Assembly (NCBI GenBank): GCA_945876935.1
Contig: CAMCQA010000001.1
Coordinates: 1 to 64,000, forward strand
Length of the DNA stretch: 64,000 bases
Origin: an uncultured Clostridia bacterium
GTDB taxonomy: Bacteria > Bacillota > Clostridia > Peptostreptococcales > Anaerovoracaceae
Direction of reading: 5' to 3'
The notes beneath the pieces are model-generated. The model was not told the DNA's origin and made no database searches. It saw only the letters and a list, made by a program, of their open reading frames with translations. Shown in pieces: positions 16,433 to 23,344 of the stretch. Each line of letters starts with the position of its first letter. Within the stretch, counting starts at the first letter, position 1. The position numbers and the translations under genes were made by a program.

Positions 16433-17743
16433 TTGCTTAGTGAAATACAAAAAGAATTGATGGGGGACGAGTTTGTCCCTCTTTTTCAAAAGCTAGAACA
16501 AGATGTAATATATGATATTATCAGAAGGGTAGGCAAGACTGGAAGGTGGACAGAGACAGCCGAGTTACAAGCAAGAGCTTTAAAGGAGCTAGGCTATAGC
16601 CCTGAGCAGATACAAAAAGAAGTGCTAAGTATTATCAATGTAGATGATGAGTTTAAACGCTATGTAGATAAAGCCACGTTAGAATACAAGAAAAGAATAG
16701 CAAAGAAGGTAAAAGAGACAGTAAAAGAAGCTAAGAAGAAAGGCGATGCATTAACAGCAAAGGCTGGCAATATGGCTTTTAATAACGATTTAAAGCTATG
16801 GAAAAGCGCAGGTAAGAATCTAACTAAAACAGCGCAGCTAAAAAAGACTATAAACTTTTACAAAAAGCAGGTAGCTACTCATACAAAAAATATAACTGGA
16901 AGTATGGGTTTTGTAGTAGATGGTAAGGGTGTTAAGTTACAAGAAGCGTTTACAAATGAATTAAACGGAGCTATAATTAAAATATCTAGTGGAGCCTTTA
17001 CAAAAGAGCAAGCCACAGAGGCTATTGTAAGGCGATTATCTGAAAGCGGAGTTCGAAAAATTGATTTTAAATCAGGAATAAGCCGAAACATTGATACGGC
17101 GGCAAGACTAGCTATTCAGACAACCCACGCTCAGATGAGTGCAAGCATTATGATGGACAACCTAAAAGAAACAAATACCGACCTTGTTGAAGTGTCACAC
17201 CACAGCGGTGCGAGAAATGAGGGTGATGGCTGTATGAACCACGCTAGCTGGCAAGGTAAAGTTTACAGCCTATCTGGTAAAAGCTACCTAGTGGAAAGCC
17301 AAAGGTTAGGCTATAAGATTGAGAAGCTAGAAGATGTTACAGGTTATCCAAATAACGCGACAGGGCTTTGTGGTTATAACTGTAGACACACATTTTACGC
17401 ATTTTTTGAAGGTGTGAGTGAACCAACAGAAAAAGACCCTGAAAGAGCTGATATTGTCTGGAATGGTAGAGTATATGACCATTACAAAGCAAGGCAGAAA
17501 CAAAGGCAGATTGAAAGGGAGATACGAGCCCTTAAAAGAGGTAAAGCCTCAGGAGTTAAAAACCTTGAAGCAAGGCTAGTTAATAAGCATATTGAATATA
17601 GAAATTTCTGTGAAAAGGCTAATTTAACTATTAACCGTGGGCGTTTAAGCGTGTATGGCGTTAAAGATTATACACCATATCTAACAGCTAGAAAGATTAA
17701 AACAATACCAGAGGCAAAACCGATAAATAAAATAAAAGGGTGA
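16433..17743 (+). CDS. Minor capsid protein (MuF/min_cap2-like), frame-0 product
   Basis: A 436-residue minor head protein with a TTG start seven bases after GAGGTG. The middle (residues about 140-320) has the phage minor capsid 2 features, such as NIDTAARLAIQTTHAQMS, DLVEVSHHSGARNEGDG, GYPNNATGLCGYNCRH and the closing FYAFFEGV. A basic tail of about 100 residues follows and stops at GGG-TGA. The reading frame that continues without a start codon in +1 encodes an ADP-ribosyltransferase, so this is probably the short form of a longer capsid-toxin fusion. Proteins of this class are injected or sit inside the head. Confidence 0.88.
   Translation: MLSEIQKELMGDEFVPLFQKLEQDVIYDIIRRVGKTGRWTETAELQARALKELGYSPEQIQKEVLSIINVDDEFKRYVDKATLEYKKRIAKKVKETVKEAKKKGDALTAKAGNMAFNNDLKLWKSAGKNLTKTAQLKKTINFYKKQVATHTKNITGSMGFVVDGKGVKLQEAFTNELNGAIIKISSGAFTKEQATEAIVRRLSESGVRKIDFKSGISRNIDTAARLAIQTTHAQMSASIMMDNLKETNTDLVEVSHHSGARNEGDGCMNHASWQGKVYSLSGKSYLVESQRLGYKIEKLEDVTGYPNNATGLCGYNCRHTFYAFFEGVSEPTEKDPERADIVWNGRVYDHYKARQKQRQIEREIRALKRGKASGVKNLEARLVNKHIEYRNFCEKANLTINRGRLSVYGVKDYTPYLTARKIKTIPEAKPINKIKG
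17736..17743 (+). other. Candidate +1 ribosomal frameshift site, GGG-TGA
   Basis: Frame 0 ends at TGA 17741-17743. The +1 frame opens only after its own TAA at 17733-17735, so the two frames share just AAGGGTGA. A peptidyl-tRNA-Gly on GGG can slide one base to GGT while the ribosome waits at TGA, and then read GAT. Stop-assisted +1 slippage of this kind is known at CCC-TGA in Listeria phage PSA and at CTT-TGA in prfB. The slip would give a 639-residue fusion. Confidence 0.55.
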
Positions 17744-18353
17744 TAGCTTAGATAGTATAGTCTACAAAATTGCTGATGATGAGTTAATAAACAAGTATGA
17801 CCAAAAAACATGGGACTTATTTGGCTATGAGGGTGATGGCGATGGTATTCTATCAGCTGAAGAGGTAGCTATTCTTAAAAGATACACAGGCGACGAATAC
17901 GCAAAATTTAATGCTTATTTACGTGGTGAATTGGAAGACGCTATGGGCTACGATGCACAAGCTGGGCGCGCCTATAATATTGCAACTAATGTAGAATCAA
18001 TGAAGAATATTCTATCAAAAAACTTTTTAGATGATGATATAATGTTGTATAGAGGCGTTTCAGAAAATGAATTTAATAGCTTAAAAAGTAATAACGTATT
18101 TAAAAACTTTTTATCGACGTCATTTTCAGAAGATATAGCAAAAGATTTTGCGGCTTTTAATGTTGAAGAAAATTTAAGCCCTAGAGAATATTATGTTAAT
18201 ATTAAAGCTCCTAAGAAAACGCAAGGGGTATATATAGACGGTAAAGGTGCCTATGAAGATGAACGCGAATTTATATTGAATGCTGGGCAGAAGTACAAAA
18301 TTATAGAGGTTAAAGATAATACAATTTATTTAGAGGTGATAATTGATGAATGA
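17742..18353 (+). CDS. ADP-ribosyltransferase domain, +1 extension of the minor capsid gene
   Basis: Read in +1 relative to the minor capsid gene, 203 codons from GAT 17742 encode an EF-hand-like loop (EGDGDGILSAEE) followed by a full exotoxin-type ART domain. LKRYTGDEYAKFNAYLRG is the usual domain opening, MLYRGVS the catalytic Arg, FLSTSF the STS motif and DEREFIL the E-x-E motif. There is no ATG, GTG or TTG in this frame before the TTG at 17931, and starting there would delete the conserved YTGDEY..NAYLR opening. Expression as a fusion by frameshift is therefore the best reading. An assembly indel is the main alternative. Confidence 0.75.
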   Translation, partial: DSLDSIVYKIADDELINKYDQKTWDLFGYEGDGDGILSAEEVAILKRYTGDEYAKFNAYLRGELEDAMGYDAQAGRAYNIATNVESMKNILSKNFLDDDIMLYRGVSENEFNSLKSNNVFKNFLSTSFSEDIAKDFAAFNVEENLSPREYYVNIKAPKKTQGVYIDGKGAYEDEREFILNAGQKYKIIEVKDNTIYLEVIIDE

Positions 18354-18672
18354 TTTAGTACTAATAGAAACTAAAAAATTAGAGAAATTAAAAGCTAAAT
18401 ATCTAAAAACAAAACATACCTACTGGACGCAAGAAGACTGGGAAAATAAGGTAAATACTATTTTACCTGAGGACTATTACAAAAAACACGGGGTTAGTCT
18501 TAACAAGATTTACGAATTAGAATATTGCTTGTTAACGCCCGCAAGTAAAGAGCGCTGGGCTGAAAACAACACTTTGGCAGAAGTAGACCGAGATGAAATT
18601 ATGCGTAAAAGACGCGAGCAAGCTAGTAAAAATGCTAAAGAGACGCTAGATTGGTTTAGCCGTGTTAGCTAA
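18346..18672 (+). CDS. Unknown protein overlapping the ART gene, candidate immunity protein
   Basis: A 108-residue soluble, charged protein that I do not recognise. The ATG at 18346, with AGAGGTG seven bases upstream, lies inside the last codons of the ART frame, so translation is coupled. It is mostly helical by composition (ETKKLEKLKAKYLKT, RDEIMRKRREQASKNAKETLDWF). A terminator follows, so the unit ends here. In MuF-type phage polymorphic toxins the gene directly after the toxin domain often gives immunity. That role is inferred from position alone. Confidence 0.6.
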   Translation: MNDLVLIETKKLEKLKAKYLKTKHTYWTQEDWENKVNTILPEDYYKKHGVSLNKIYELEYCLLTPASKERWAENNTLAEVDRDEIMRKRREQASKNAKETLDWFSRVS

Positions 18673-18696
18673 TTAAAAATAAAATATAGTAAATGA

Positions 18697-18727
18697 CCAC
18701 GATATATACTGTATATCGTGGTTTTTT
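18697..18727 (+). terminator. Terminator after the capsid-ART-partner unit
   Basis: Stem CCACGATATA and TATATCGTGG around a 5-base loop is followed by TTTTTT. It separates the terminase-to-ART unit from the scaffold-capsid unit. The 150 bases after it hold a weak TATCCA/TGGATA hairpin (18832-18852) and no gene, so the scaffold gene probably has its own promoter or depends on read-through. Confidence 0.8.
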
Positions 18728-18874
18728 AATACAAAAGTGCGTACAACATACAATATACGCGATAAAATTGTATCGATACACCAATGCTGACTTTGGTCGT
18801 AGTCGTAAAACAAGGCTGTAGTTACAATGCTTATCCATAAGTTACTTGGATAGGGTAAAGAAAGGATTTACAAA

Positions 18875-19480
18875 ATGACAAGAGAAGAGTTAAAACAACT
18901 TGGGTTAGATGACGAGGCTATAACAAAGGTTCTCAATCTGCATCATAGCGAACTAACTGAATATAAAGAAAAGGTTACAAAGCTAGAAGCAGCTGAGAAT
19001 AACGCTAAGCAGCTTAAAAAGGACTTTGATGAGCAAAGCGAAAAGCTAAAGGCTCTTGAGACTGGGGAAAATAGCCCTGAAGCTTTAAAGGCTGAGATTG
19101 CTAAGTTAACAAGTGCTGCAAGTCAAAAAGACGCGGAGCACCAAAAAGCAATCGAGGATATGAAAAGCGAGCTTGAAAATAACCGCTTTAACACCAAGCT
19201 AGAGACTTTAATTTCTGAGGCTGGAGCTAAAAGAAAGAAAGCCATAATAGCAGAATTAGACCTTGCTACTTTAAGAGAAAGTAAGAACCAAGACGCAGAT
19301 ATTAAAGCAGCAATTGAGGCTCTTAAATCAGGAGAAGAAACAAGCTTTTTGTTTGAAGCAAAGGAAGAAAGTCCAGCTACAAGAGGAGTTAATTTTCCAG
19401 CAGGAACAAAAGAAAGTAATGTGGACGCACTAAGTGCTCAGGCAAGAACAATTATGGGCTTACCACCTGAAACCAAGTAG
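18875..19480 (+). CDS. Phage scaffold protein (minor structural GP20 type)
   Basis: A 201-residue protein dominated by a coiled coil from about residue 25 to 120 (heptad Leu, Lys, Glu and Ala). It has a short N-terminal LKQLGLDDEAITKVL segment and a C-terminal end, ARTIMGLPPE, typical of scaffold proteins just before the major capsid gene. It should guide procapsid assembly and then leave. AAAGAAAGGA precedes the ATG. Confidence 0.88.
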   Translation: MTREELKQLGLDDEAITKVLNLHHSELTEYKEKVTKLEAAENNAKQLKKDFDEQSEKLKALETGENSPEALKAEIAKLTSAASQKDAEHQKAIEDMKSELENNRFNTKLETLISEAGAKRKKAIIAELDLATLRESKNQDADIKAAIEALKSGEETSFLFEAKEESPATRGVNFPAGTKESNVDALSAQARTIMGLPPETK

Positions 19481-19501
19481 AAAAGAAAAGGAGAAAATAA
19501 A

Positions 19502-20371
19502 ATGGCAAATCAAATCGAAAAATTTAAAGTGTATGTAGATTTACTTGATGAAGTATACAAAACAGCAAGCTGCACAGCAGTGCTAGATGGAGCACCTGAG
19601 CTTGCAAGACAAGGGGTAAATGCTAACGAGCTAATCATCTCTAAGCTAGATATGGACGGCTTAGCAGATTATGACCCAACAAACGGCTATCAAGCGGGGG
19701 ATGTAAAATTCACTAACGAGACAGTAAAATGCAACTTTGATAGAGGTAGAAAATTTACTGTAGATTCTGTTGAAAATGCAGAAACAGCAGGGCTTGCATT
19801 TGGTAAGCTATCTAGTGAATTTATTAGAACAAAGGTAGTGCCTGAGTTAGACGCTTTTAGATTCGCAAAATACTGCGGAATATCTGGGGCAGATATAACA
19901 AGCGGTACTATTAACGACGGCGTTGAAGCAGTAAAAGCTATATCTAAAAAATATGATGCTATGACTAATAAAGAGGTGCCAACAACAGAAAGATATTTGT
20001 TCGCAACACCAACAATACTAGGCTTGATTAGAGATTTAGACACAACAAAATCAAAGGCTATACTAGACAGGTTCGCAGGGGTTATAGAAGTACCGCAAAG
20101 CAGGTTCTATACACAAATTGAGCAAAAGAAAGGCACAAGCTCACAAAACCCAGAAGGTGGTTTTGCTAAAGGCTCAAGCGGTAAAGAAATTGACTTTTTA
20201 ATTATCCATAAACCTGCAACAATTCAGTACCAAAAGCACAACGTATCTAAGGCAATTGCTCCAGAGGATAACAAGGATATGGACGCATGGCAATTTAACT
20301 TTAGAGAGGTTGGGATAACTGACGCCTACGAAAACAGAGCTATGGGAATAGCTGGACAGTATCACGAATAG
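19502..20371 (+). CDS. Major capsid protein
   Basis: A 289-residue protein directly after the scaffold gene, with AAAGGAG before its ATG. The pattern of an N-terminal strand (VDLLDEVYKTASCTAVLDG), a GRKFTVDSVENAETAGLAFG segment, the FIRTKVVPELDAFRFAK helix and an ATPTILGLIRDL segment fits HK97-fold capsid proteins of short length found in clostridial siphophages. The order scaffold, capsid, connectors supports this. Confidence 0.88.
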   Translation: MANQIEKFKVYVDLLDEVYKTASCTAVLDGAPELARQGVNANELIISKLDMDGLADYDPTNGYQAGDVKFTNETVKCNFDRGRKFTVDSVENAETAGLAFGKLSSEFIRTKVVPELDAFRFAKYCGISGADITSGTINDGVEAVKAISKKYDAMTNKEVPTTERYLFATPTILGLIRDLDTTKSKAILDRFAGVIEVPQSRFYTQIEQKKGTSSQNPEGGFAKGSSGKEIDFLIIHKPATIQYQKHNVSKAIAPEDNKDMDAWQFNFREVGITDAYENRAMGIAGQYHE

Positions 20372-20381
20372 GAGGAAACAG

Positions 20382-20534
20382 ATGGGAAGACTTATTGGAC
20401 TTGACCTATCTGAAAAAGAGGCTCGCAAGGAAACTTGTGAGCCTTTAGCAGATAGTGTAGAAGAAATAGAAGAAGAGGCAGAAGAGCAAACAGAAATAGA
20501 AGAAGCCAAACCAACTAAAAAAAGGTGGTGGTAG
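20382..20534 (+). CDS. Small acidic phage protein after capsid
   Basis: A 50-residue protein with GGAGG before the ATG. After GRLIGLDLSEKEARK it is nearly all Glu-rich (EEIEEEAEEQTEIEEA) and ends in a basic tail, KKRWW. Such small acidic genes are common between capsid and head-tail connector genes. Function unknown. Confidence 0.6.
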   Translation: MGRLIGLDLSEKEARKETCEPLADSVEEIEEEAEEQTEIEEAKPTKKRWW

Positions 20535-20536
20535 AG

Positions 20537-20827
20537 GTGCTAAAAAATAACCAGATAGATATTTTAATTGAAAGCTGGACAGGTGGTAGAAGTAAAGAGG
20601 CTACAGGCTTTAAGGCTGAAAGAGTTGAGGCGTTAAAAGAGGCTTTAGAAGCTGAGATAGAAAAGTATAACGAGCTAAATGAAAATGGAGCTTTAAAAAG
20701 CGTGACTAATGATGGCTATTCTGAGACCTACCAAGTAGAACGCCGAGAAGACTTTGAAAAGCGTCTTAAATCACTAGCCTACACCTATTTATCAGGGACA
20801 GGGCTTATGGGTGCGTTTTATGTTTGA
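20537..20827 (+). CDS. Head-tail connector (gp6-like adaptor)
   Basis: A 96-residue protein if started at GTG 20537, which has an AGGTGG-type site upstream; in-frame GTG codons at 20525 and 20528 are alternatives. The helical pattern ERVEALKEALEAEIEKYNEL and a C-terminal LAYTYLSGTG fit phage DNA-packaging or head-tail connector adaptors that bind below the portal. It overlaps the next gene. Confidence 0.7.
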   Translation: MLKNNQIDILIESWTGGRSKEATGFKAERVEALKEALEAEIEKYNELNENGALKSVTNDGYSETYQVERREDFEKRLKSLAYTYLSGTGLMGAFYV

Positions 20828-21173
20828 TAGCAAGATAACACTAATAGCAGTAAAGGGTGAAGTAGCCCATACGATTTATTTAACAAGGGTTCAAATCAAT
20901 CCTGTAAATAAAATTACTGTTGAAGATAGCGGAAAAGAAAGAAACGAAAATATCTGTTCTGTGACAATTCCTGAAAAGTTAAATTTTGATAGCCTTTATG
21001 ACCTTGATATATCAGATTTAAAATATGCTATCACCCACAGGCTAAAAGAAGATTTAAACCTAGAAGATATAGCTGAAATGGTAGCAGATAAAAAGGCTTA
21101 TGCTATCACAGAAATAAAAGATAATAGGATGCTTAAAAAGTTGCCACATATAAGGTTGGGGATTAAATGCTAG
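20820..21173 (+). CDS. Head closure/stopper-type protein
   Basis: A 117-residue protein that starts inside the previous gene; ATG 20820 and GTG 20811 are both possible and neither has a strong ribosome site. The beta-rich N-terminus (KITLIAVKGEVAHTIYLTRVQ) and a position third after the capsid suggest the head stopper. No signature is conclusive. Confidence 0.6.
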   Translation: MFDSKITLIAVKGEVAHTIYLTRVQINPVNKITVEDSGKERNENICSVTIPEKLNFDSLYDLDISDLKYAITHRLKEDLNLEDIAEMVADKKAYAITEIKDNRMLKKLPHIRLGIKC

Positions 21174-21529
21174 ATATTAAATTGGCTAAGGTAGATATGA
21201 AGCCTACAAAACAGATACTGCACGATAAAGGAATAGATAAAGGCGGAAAAGTCCAAAAGTATATTGATAGCGAGGTGCTACGGCTATGCGCTCCCTATGT
21301 TCCATTTGATGATGGAGCTTTGCAGCGTTCAGGTATAGACAAAACCAAGATAGGAAGCGGGTTAGTAAGATATGAAACGCCGTATGCTAGACGCTGGTAT
21401 TACCGGGACGCTAATTTCAAAGGAGCACCTAAAAGGGGCAAGATGTGGTTTGAGAGAATGAAAAATAACGGCGGTAAGGATAAGATACTAGCTGGAGTTA
21501 AAAAGATAGTAGGAAGGAGGAGCAAGTGA
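21167..21529 (+). CDS. Minor capsid/neck protein (HK97 gp10-like)
   Basis: A 120-residue basic protein with the pattern of the Minor_capsid family: LCAPYVPFDDGALQRSG, YETPYARRWYYRD, GKMWFERMK. In siphophages these proteins connect head and tail near the tail terminator. It overlaps its neighbours on both sides by a few bases. Confidence 0.8.
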   Translation: MLDIKLAKVDMKPTKQILHDKGIDKGGKVQKYIDSEVLRLCAPYVPFDDGALQRSGIDKTKIGSGLVRYETPYARRWYYRDANFKGAPKRGKMWFERMKNNGGKDKILAGVKKIVGRRSK

Positions 21530-21948
21530 GCGATATAAACAGACTTATTGAATGGATAAACTCAAATGGTGTTTTAGAAATTCCAAAAGGCGTAGATATA
21601 GACTATTTAGCCGATGAAAAAGACGCAGCAGGACTATATAAAATACCTGAAGTTGTAAAAGAAGAATATATCGACGGCGGAGCTCTTATTACTGAACACT
21701 ATATTTTATTAGCTAAAAAGGTGGCTGGAATAAAAGGGCTAAGGCTTAAAGCTGTTAGCGTACTAGAGGCGTTTGAAGACTGGATAGAGGAGCAAAACGA
21801 AAGTGAGAATTTTCCAAGCCTTAAAAAGGGTAAGGTAGAAAATATTACAATTTCAAGCCCTGTTCATCTTGAAGAAGCTGAGGCAAGCTCTAGCGTGTAC
21901 CAGTGTACCCTTGCAATTACTTATTTAAAAGAGAGAAGGAGAAAATAA
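21526..21948 (+). CDS. Tail terminator-type minor capsid protein
   Basis: A 140-residue protein that starts with GTG after a good AAGGAGGAG site and overlaps the previous stop (GTGA). It resembles Minor_capsid_3/tail completion proteins by its position and by the KYLADE-like N-terminus (MSDINRLIEWIN) with a C-terminal beta strand (VYQCTLAITYL). It likely caps the tail tube. Confidence 0.7.
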   Translation: MSDINRLIEWINSNGVLEIPKGVDIDYLADEKDAAGLYKIPEVVKEEYIDGGALITEHYILLAKKVAGIKGLRLKAVSVLEAFEDWIEEQNESENFPSLKKGKVENITISSPVHLEEAEASSSVYQCTLAITYLKERRRK

Positions 21949-21949
21949 A

Positions 21950-22441
21950 ATGGCTGGAAAAGTTAAAAAACACGAGGTAGCTTTATTTCTAAATGTTGGA
22001 AGTAATAGCTCTAAAAATTATGTTCGTATAGCAAAATCAAAAGAGTTAACAATTGATTTTGACCCTAAGACTGAAGATTATGATTATATAGCAGATGTTA
22101 ACCCAACAACTGACCTAGAGGCGTACGCTCCTAAGATTTCAGGATTGCCACTAACTATGTATAGAGAAGAAAAGGATTTTCAGGCAGTTTGGGACTATGC
22201 TTTTAACCTAAAGACTGGCGGCGAAGCTGTAAGCGATATGATTCTTGTATATATGTTTGATGAAAACGGCAAAACCTCAGGCAAGTACAAGGCTTGGAAT
22301 GCTGATTGCACCGTTGTTGTAAAAAGCATAAACGCAGTAGATGGAACAATTGAGTTTGATTTGCCATTTAGAGGAACAGTTAAGGTTGGTAAGGTTTCAA
22401 TGGCAAGTGGAAACCCAACGTTTGAACTTGAATCAAGGTAG
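21950..22441 (+). CDS. Major tail (tube) protein
   Basis: A 163-residue beta-rich protein whose ATG lies just after the preceding TAA. HEVALFLNVG, SKELTIDFDPKTEDYDYIADVNPTT and VKSINAVDGTIEFDLPFRG are typical of phage tail tube monomers. It is followed by two chaperone genes and the tape measure gene, the standard order for siphophages. Confidence 0.88.
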   Translation: MAGKVKKHEVALFLNVGSNSSKNYVRIAKSKELTIDFDPKTEDYDYIADVNPTTDLEAYAPKISGLPLTMYREEKDFQAVWDYAFNLKTGGEAVSDMILVYMFDENGKTSGKYKAWNADCTVVVKSINAVDGTIEFDLPFRGTVKVGKVSMASGNPTFELESR

Positions 22442-22453
22442 GAGGGCTTAAAG

Positions 22454-22840
22454 ATGGAATTAACAAGAGAGTATCAAATCGTATTAGAAGGTGAGTTTTA
22501 TAGCCTGCCAAAAAGAACGGTAGCTATTGCTAAAAAGTTTGATGAGTTTAATAGTCTAAGCGGGCAAGACGATGTAAGACTGCACTATAAAGCCCTTGAG
22601 ATTATTGAAATGCTACTTGGTAAAGAGGCAATAAGTAAGCTATTTGATACGACAAATAAAGATGATATAGATATTATTTCTAGTATATTGACGCTAAAAG
22701 CGATTGATGATGTTTACCTATCACCATTAAAAGAATTTGAAGAAAAAGAGCAAGAAAAAGCCTTTAATAAAATAAAGGAAATAGGTGATTCTGTTTCATC
22801 AATTACAAGTATGGCTAATTTAAGCAAGGTGTTAAAGTGA
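22454..22840 (+). CDS. Tail assembly chaperone G-like protein (DUF6673 type)
   Basis: A 128-residue mainly helical protein (PKRTVAIAKKFDEFN, KALEIIEMLLGKEAISKLF) between the tail tube and the Gp15 genes. AGGAGGGCTTAAAG lies upstream. It overlaps the next gene by four bases (GTGA), so both are made separately and no frameshift is required, unlike in lambda G/GT. Confidence 0.75.
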   Translation: MELTREYQIVLEGEFYSLPKRTVAIAKKFDEFNSLSGQDDVRLHYKALEIIEMLLGKEAISKLFDTTNKDDIDIISSILTLKAIDDVYLSPLKEFEEKEQEKAFNKIKEIGDSVSSITSMANLSKVLK

Positions 22841-23340
22841 TAAGCCTATTTAGTCCGCTTAAAACTACGCTTAATATTTCAGGGAAAGAATTTAGCATAA
22901 AAACAGATTTTAGAATTTGGCTAGGTCTTATGTATGGGGAGGTTTCTACGCTCGATATATTTGAGGATAAAATTCCAGCAAATACAGAGGAAGCTGTAAA
23001 GGCTATGACTGATTTTATAAATGGTAATAGTGAAGATAAAGGAGAATCTGAGAGCGAAAGAAGTATTGATTTTATCATTGACGCAGATTTTATCTATGGA
23101 GCTTTTTTACAAGCCTACAATATAGATTTAGCAAGTATAACCTATTTACATTACCATCAGTTCATAGCTTTATTAAAGGCTATACCTGAGAGTACAACGC
23201 TAAGCCAAATTATAGGTTATAGGCTATATAATGGCGATGATAAAGAGCTATTAAAACTAAAAGATAAGTGGAGATTACCAAGAATATTAAGCGAAGAAGA
23301 AGAGAGACTAAAAGCAGAATTTGAAGAAGTTTGGGGGTGA
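22837..23340 (+). CDS. Gp15-family tail assembly protein
   Basis: A 167-residue protein with a GTG start. IKTDFRIWLGLMYG near the N-terminus and ITYLHYHQFIALLKAIPEST followed by IIGYRL in the second half are marks of the bacteriophage Gp15 family, the chaperone partner encoded just before the tape measure gene. Confidence 0.85.
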   Translation: MISLFSPLKTTLNISGKEFSIKTDFRIWLGLMYGEVSTLDIFEDKIPANTEEAVKAMTDFINGNSEDKGESESERSIDFIIDADFIYGAFLQAYNIDLASITYLHYHQFIALLKAIPESTTLSQIIGYRLYNGDDKELLKLKDKWRLPRILSEEEERLKAEFEEVWG

Positions 23341-23344
23341 GTAA

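Noticed and set aside
17931..18353. ART gene as a separate gene starting at TTG 17931
   Set aside because: The start would cut off the conserved beginning of the ART domain and has only a weak ribosome site; the fusion reading explains more.
22454..23340. Lambda G/GT-like frameshift between the two tail chaperone genes
   Set aside because: The second gene has its own GTG in a four-base overlap, and I see no slippery run in the overlap.
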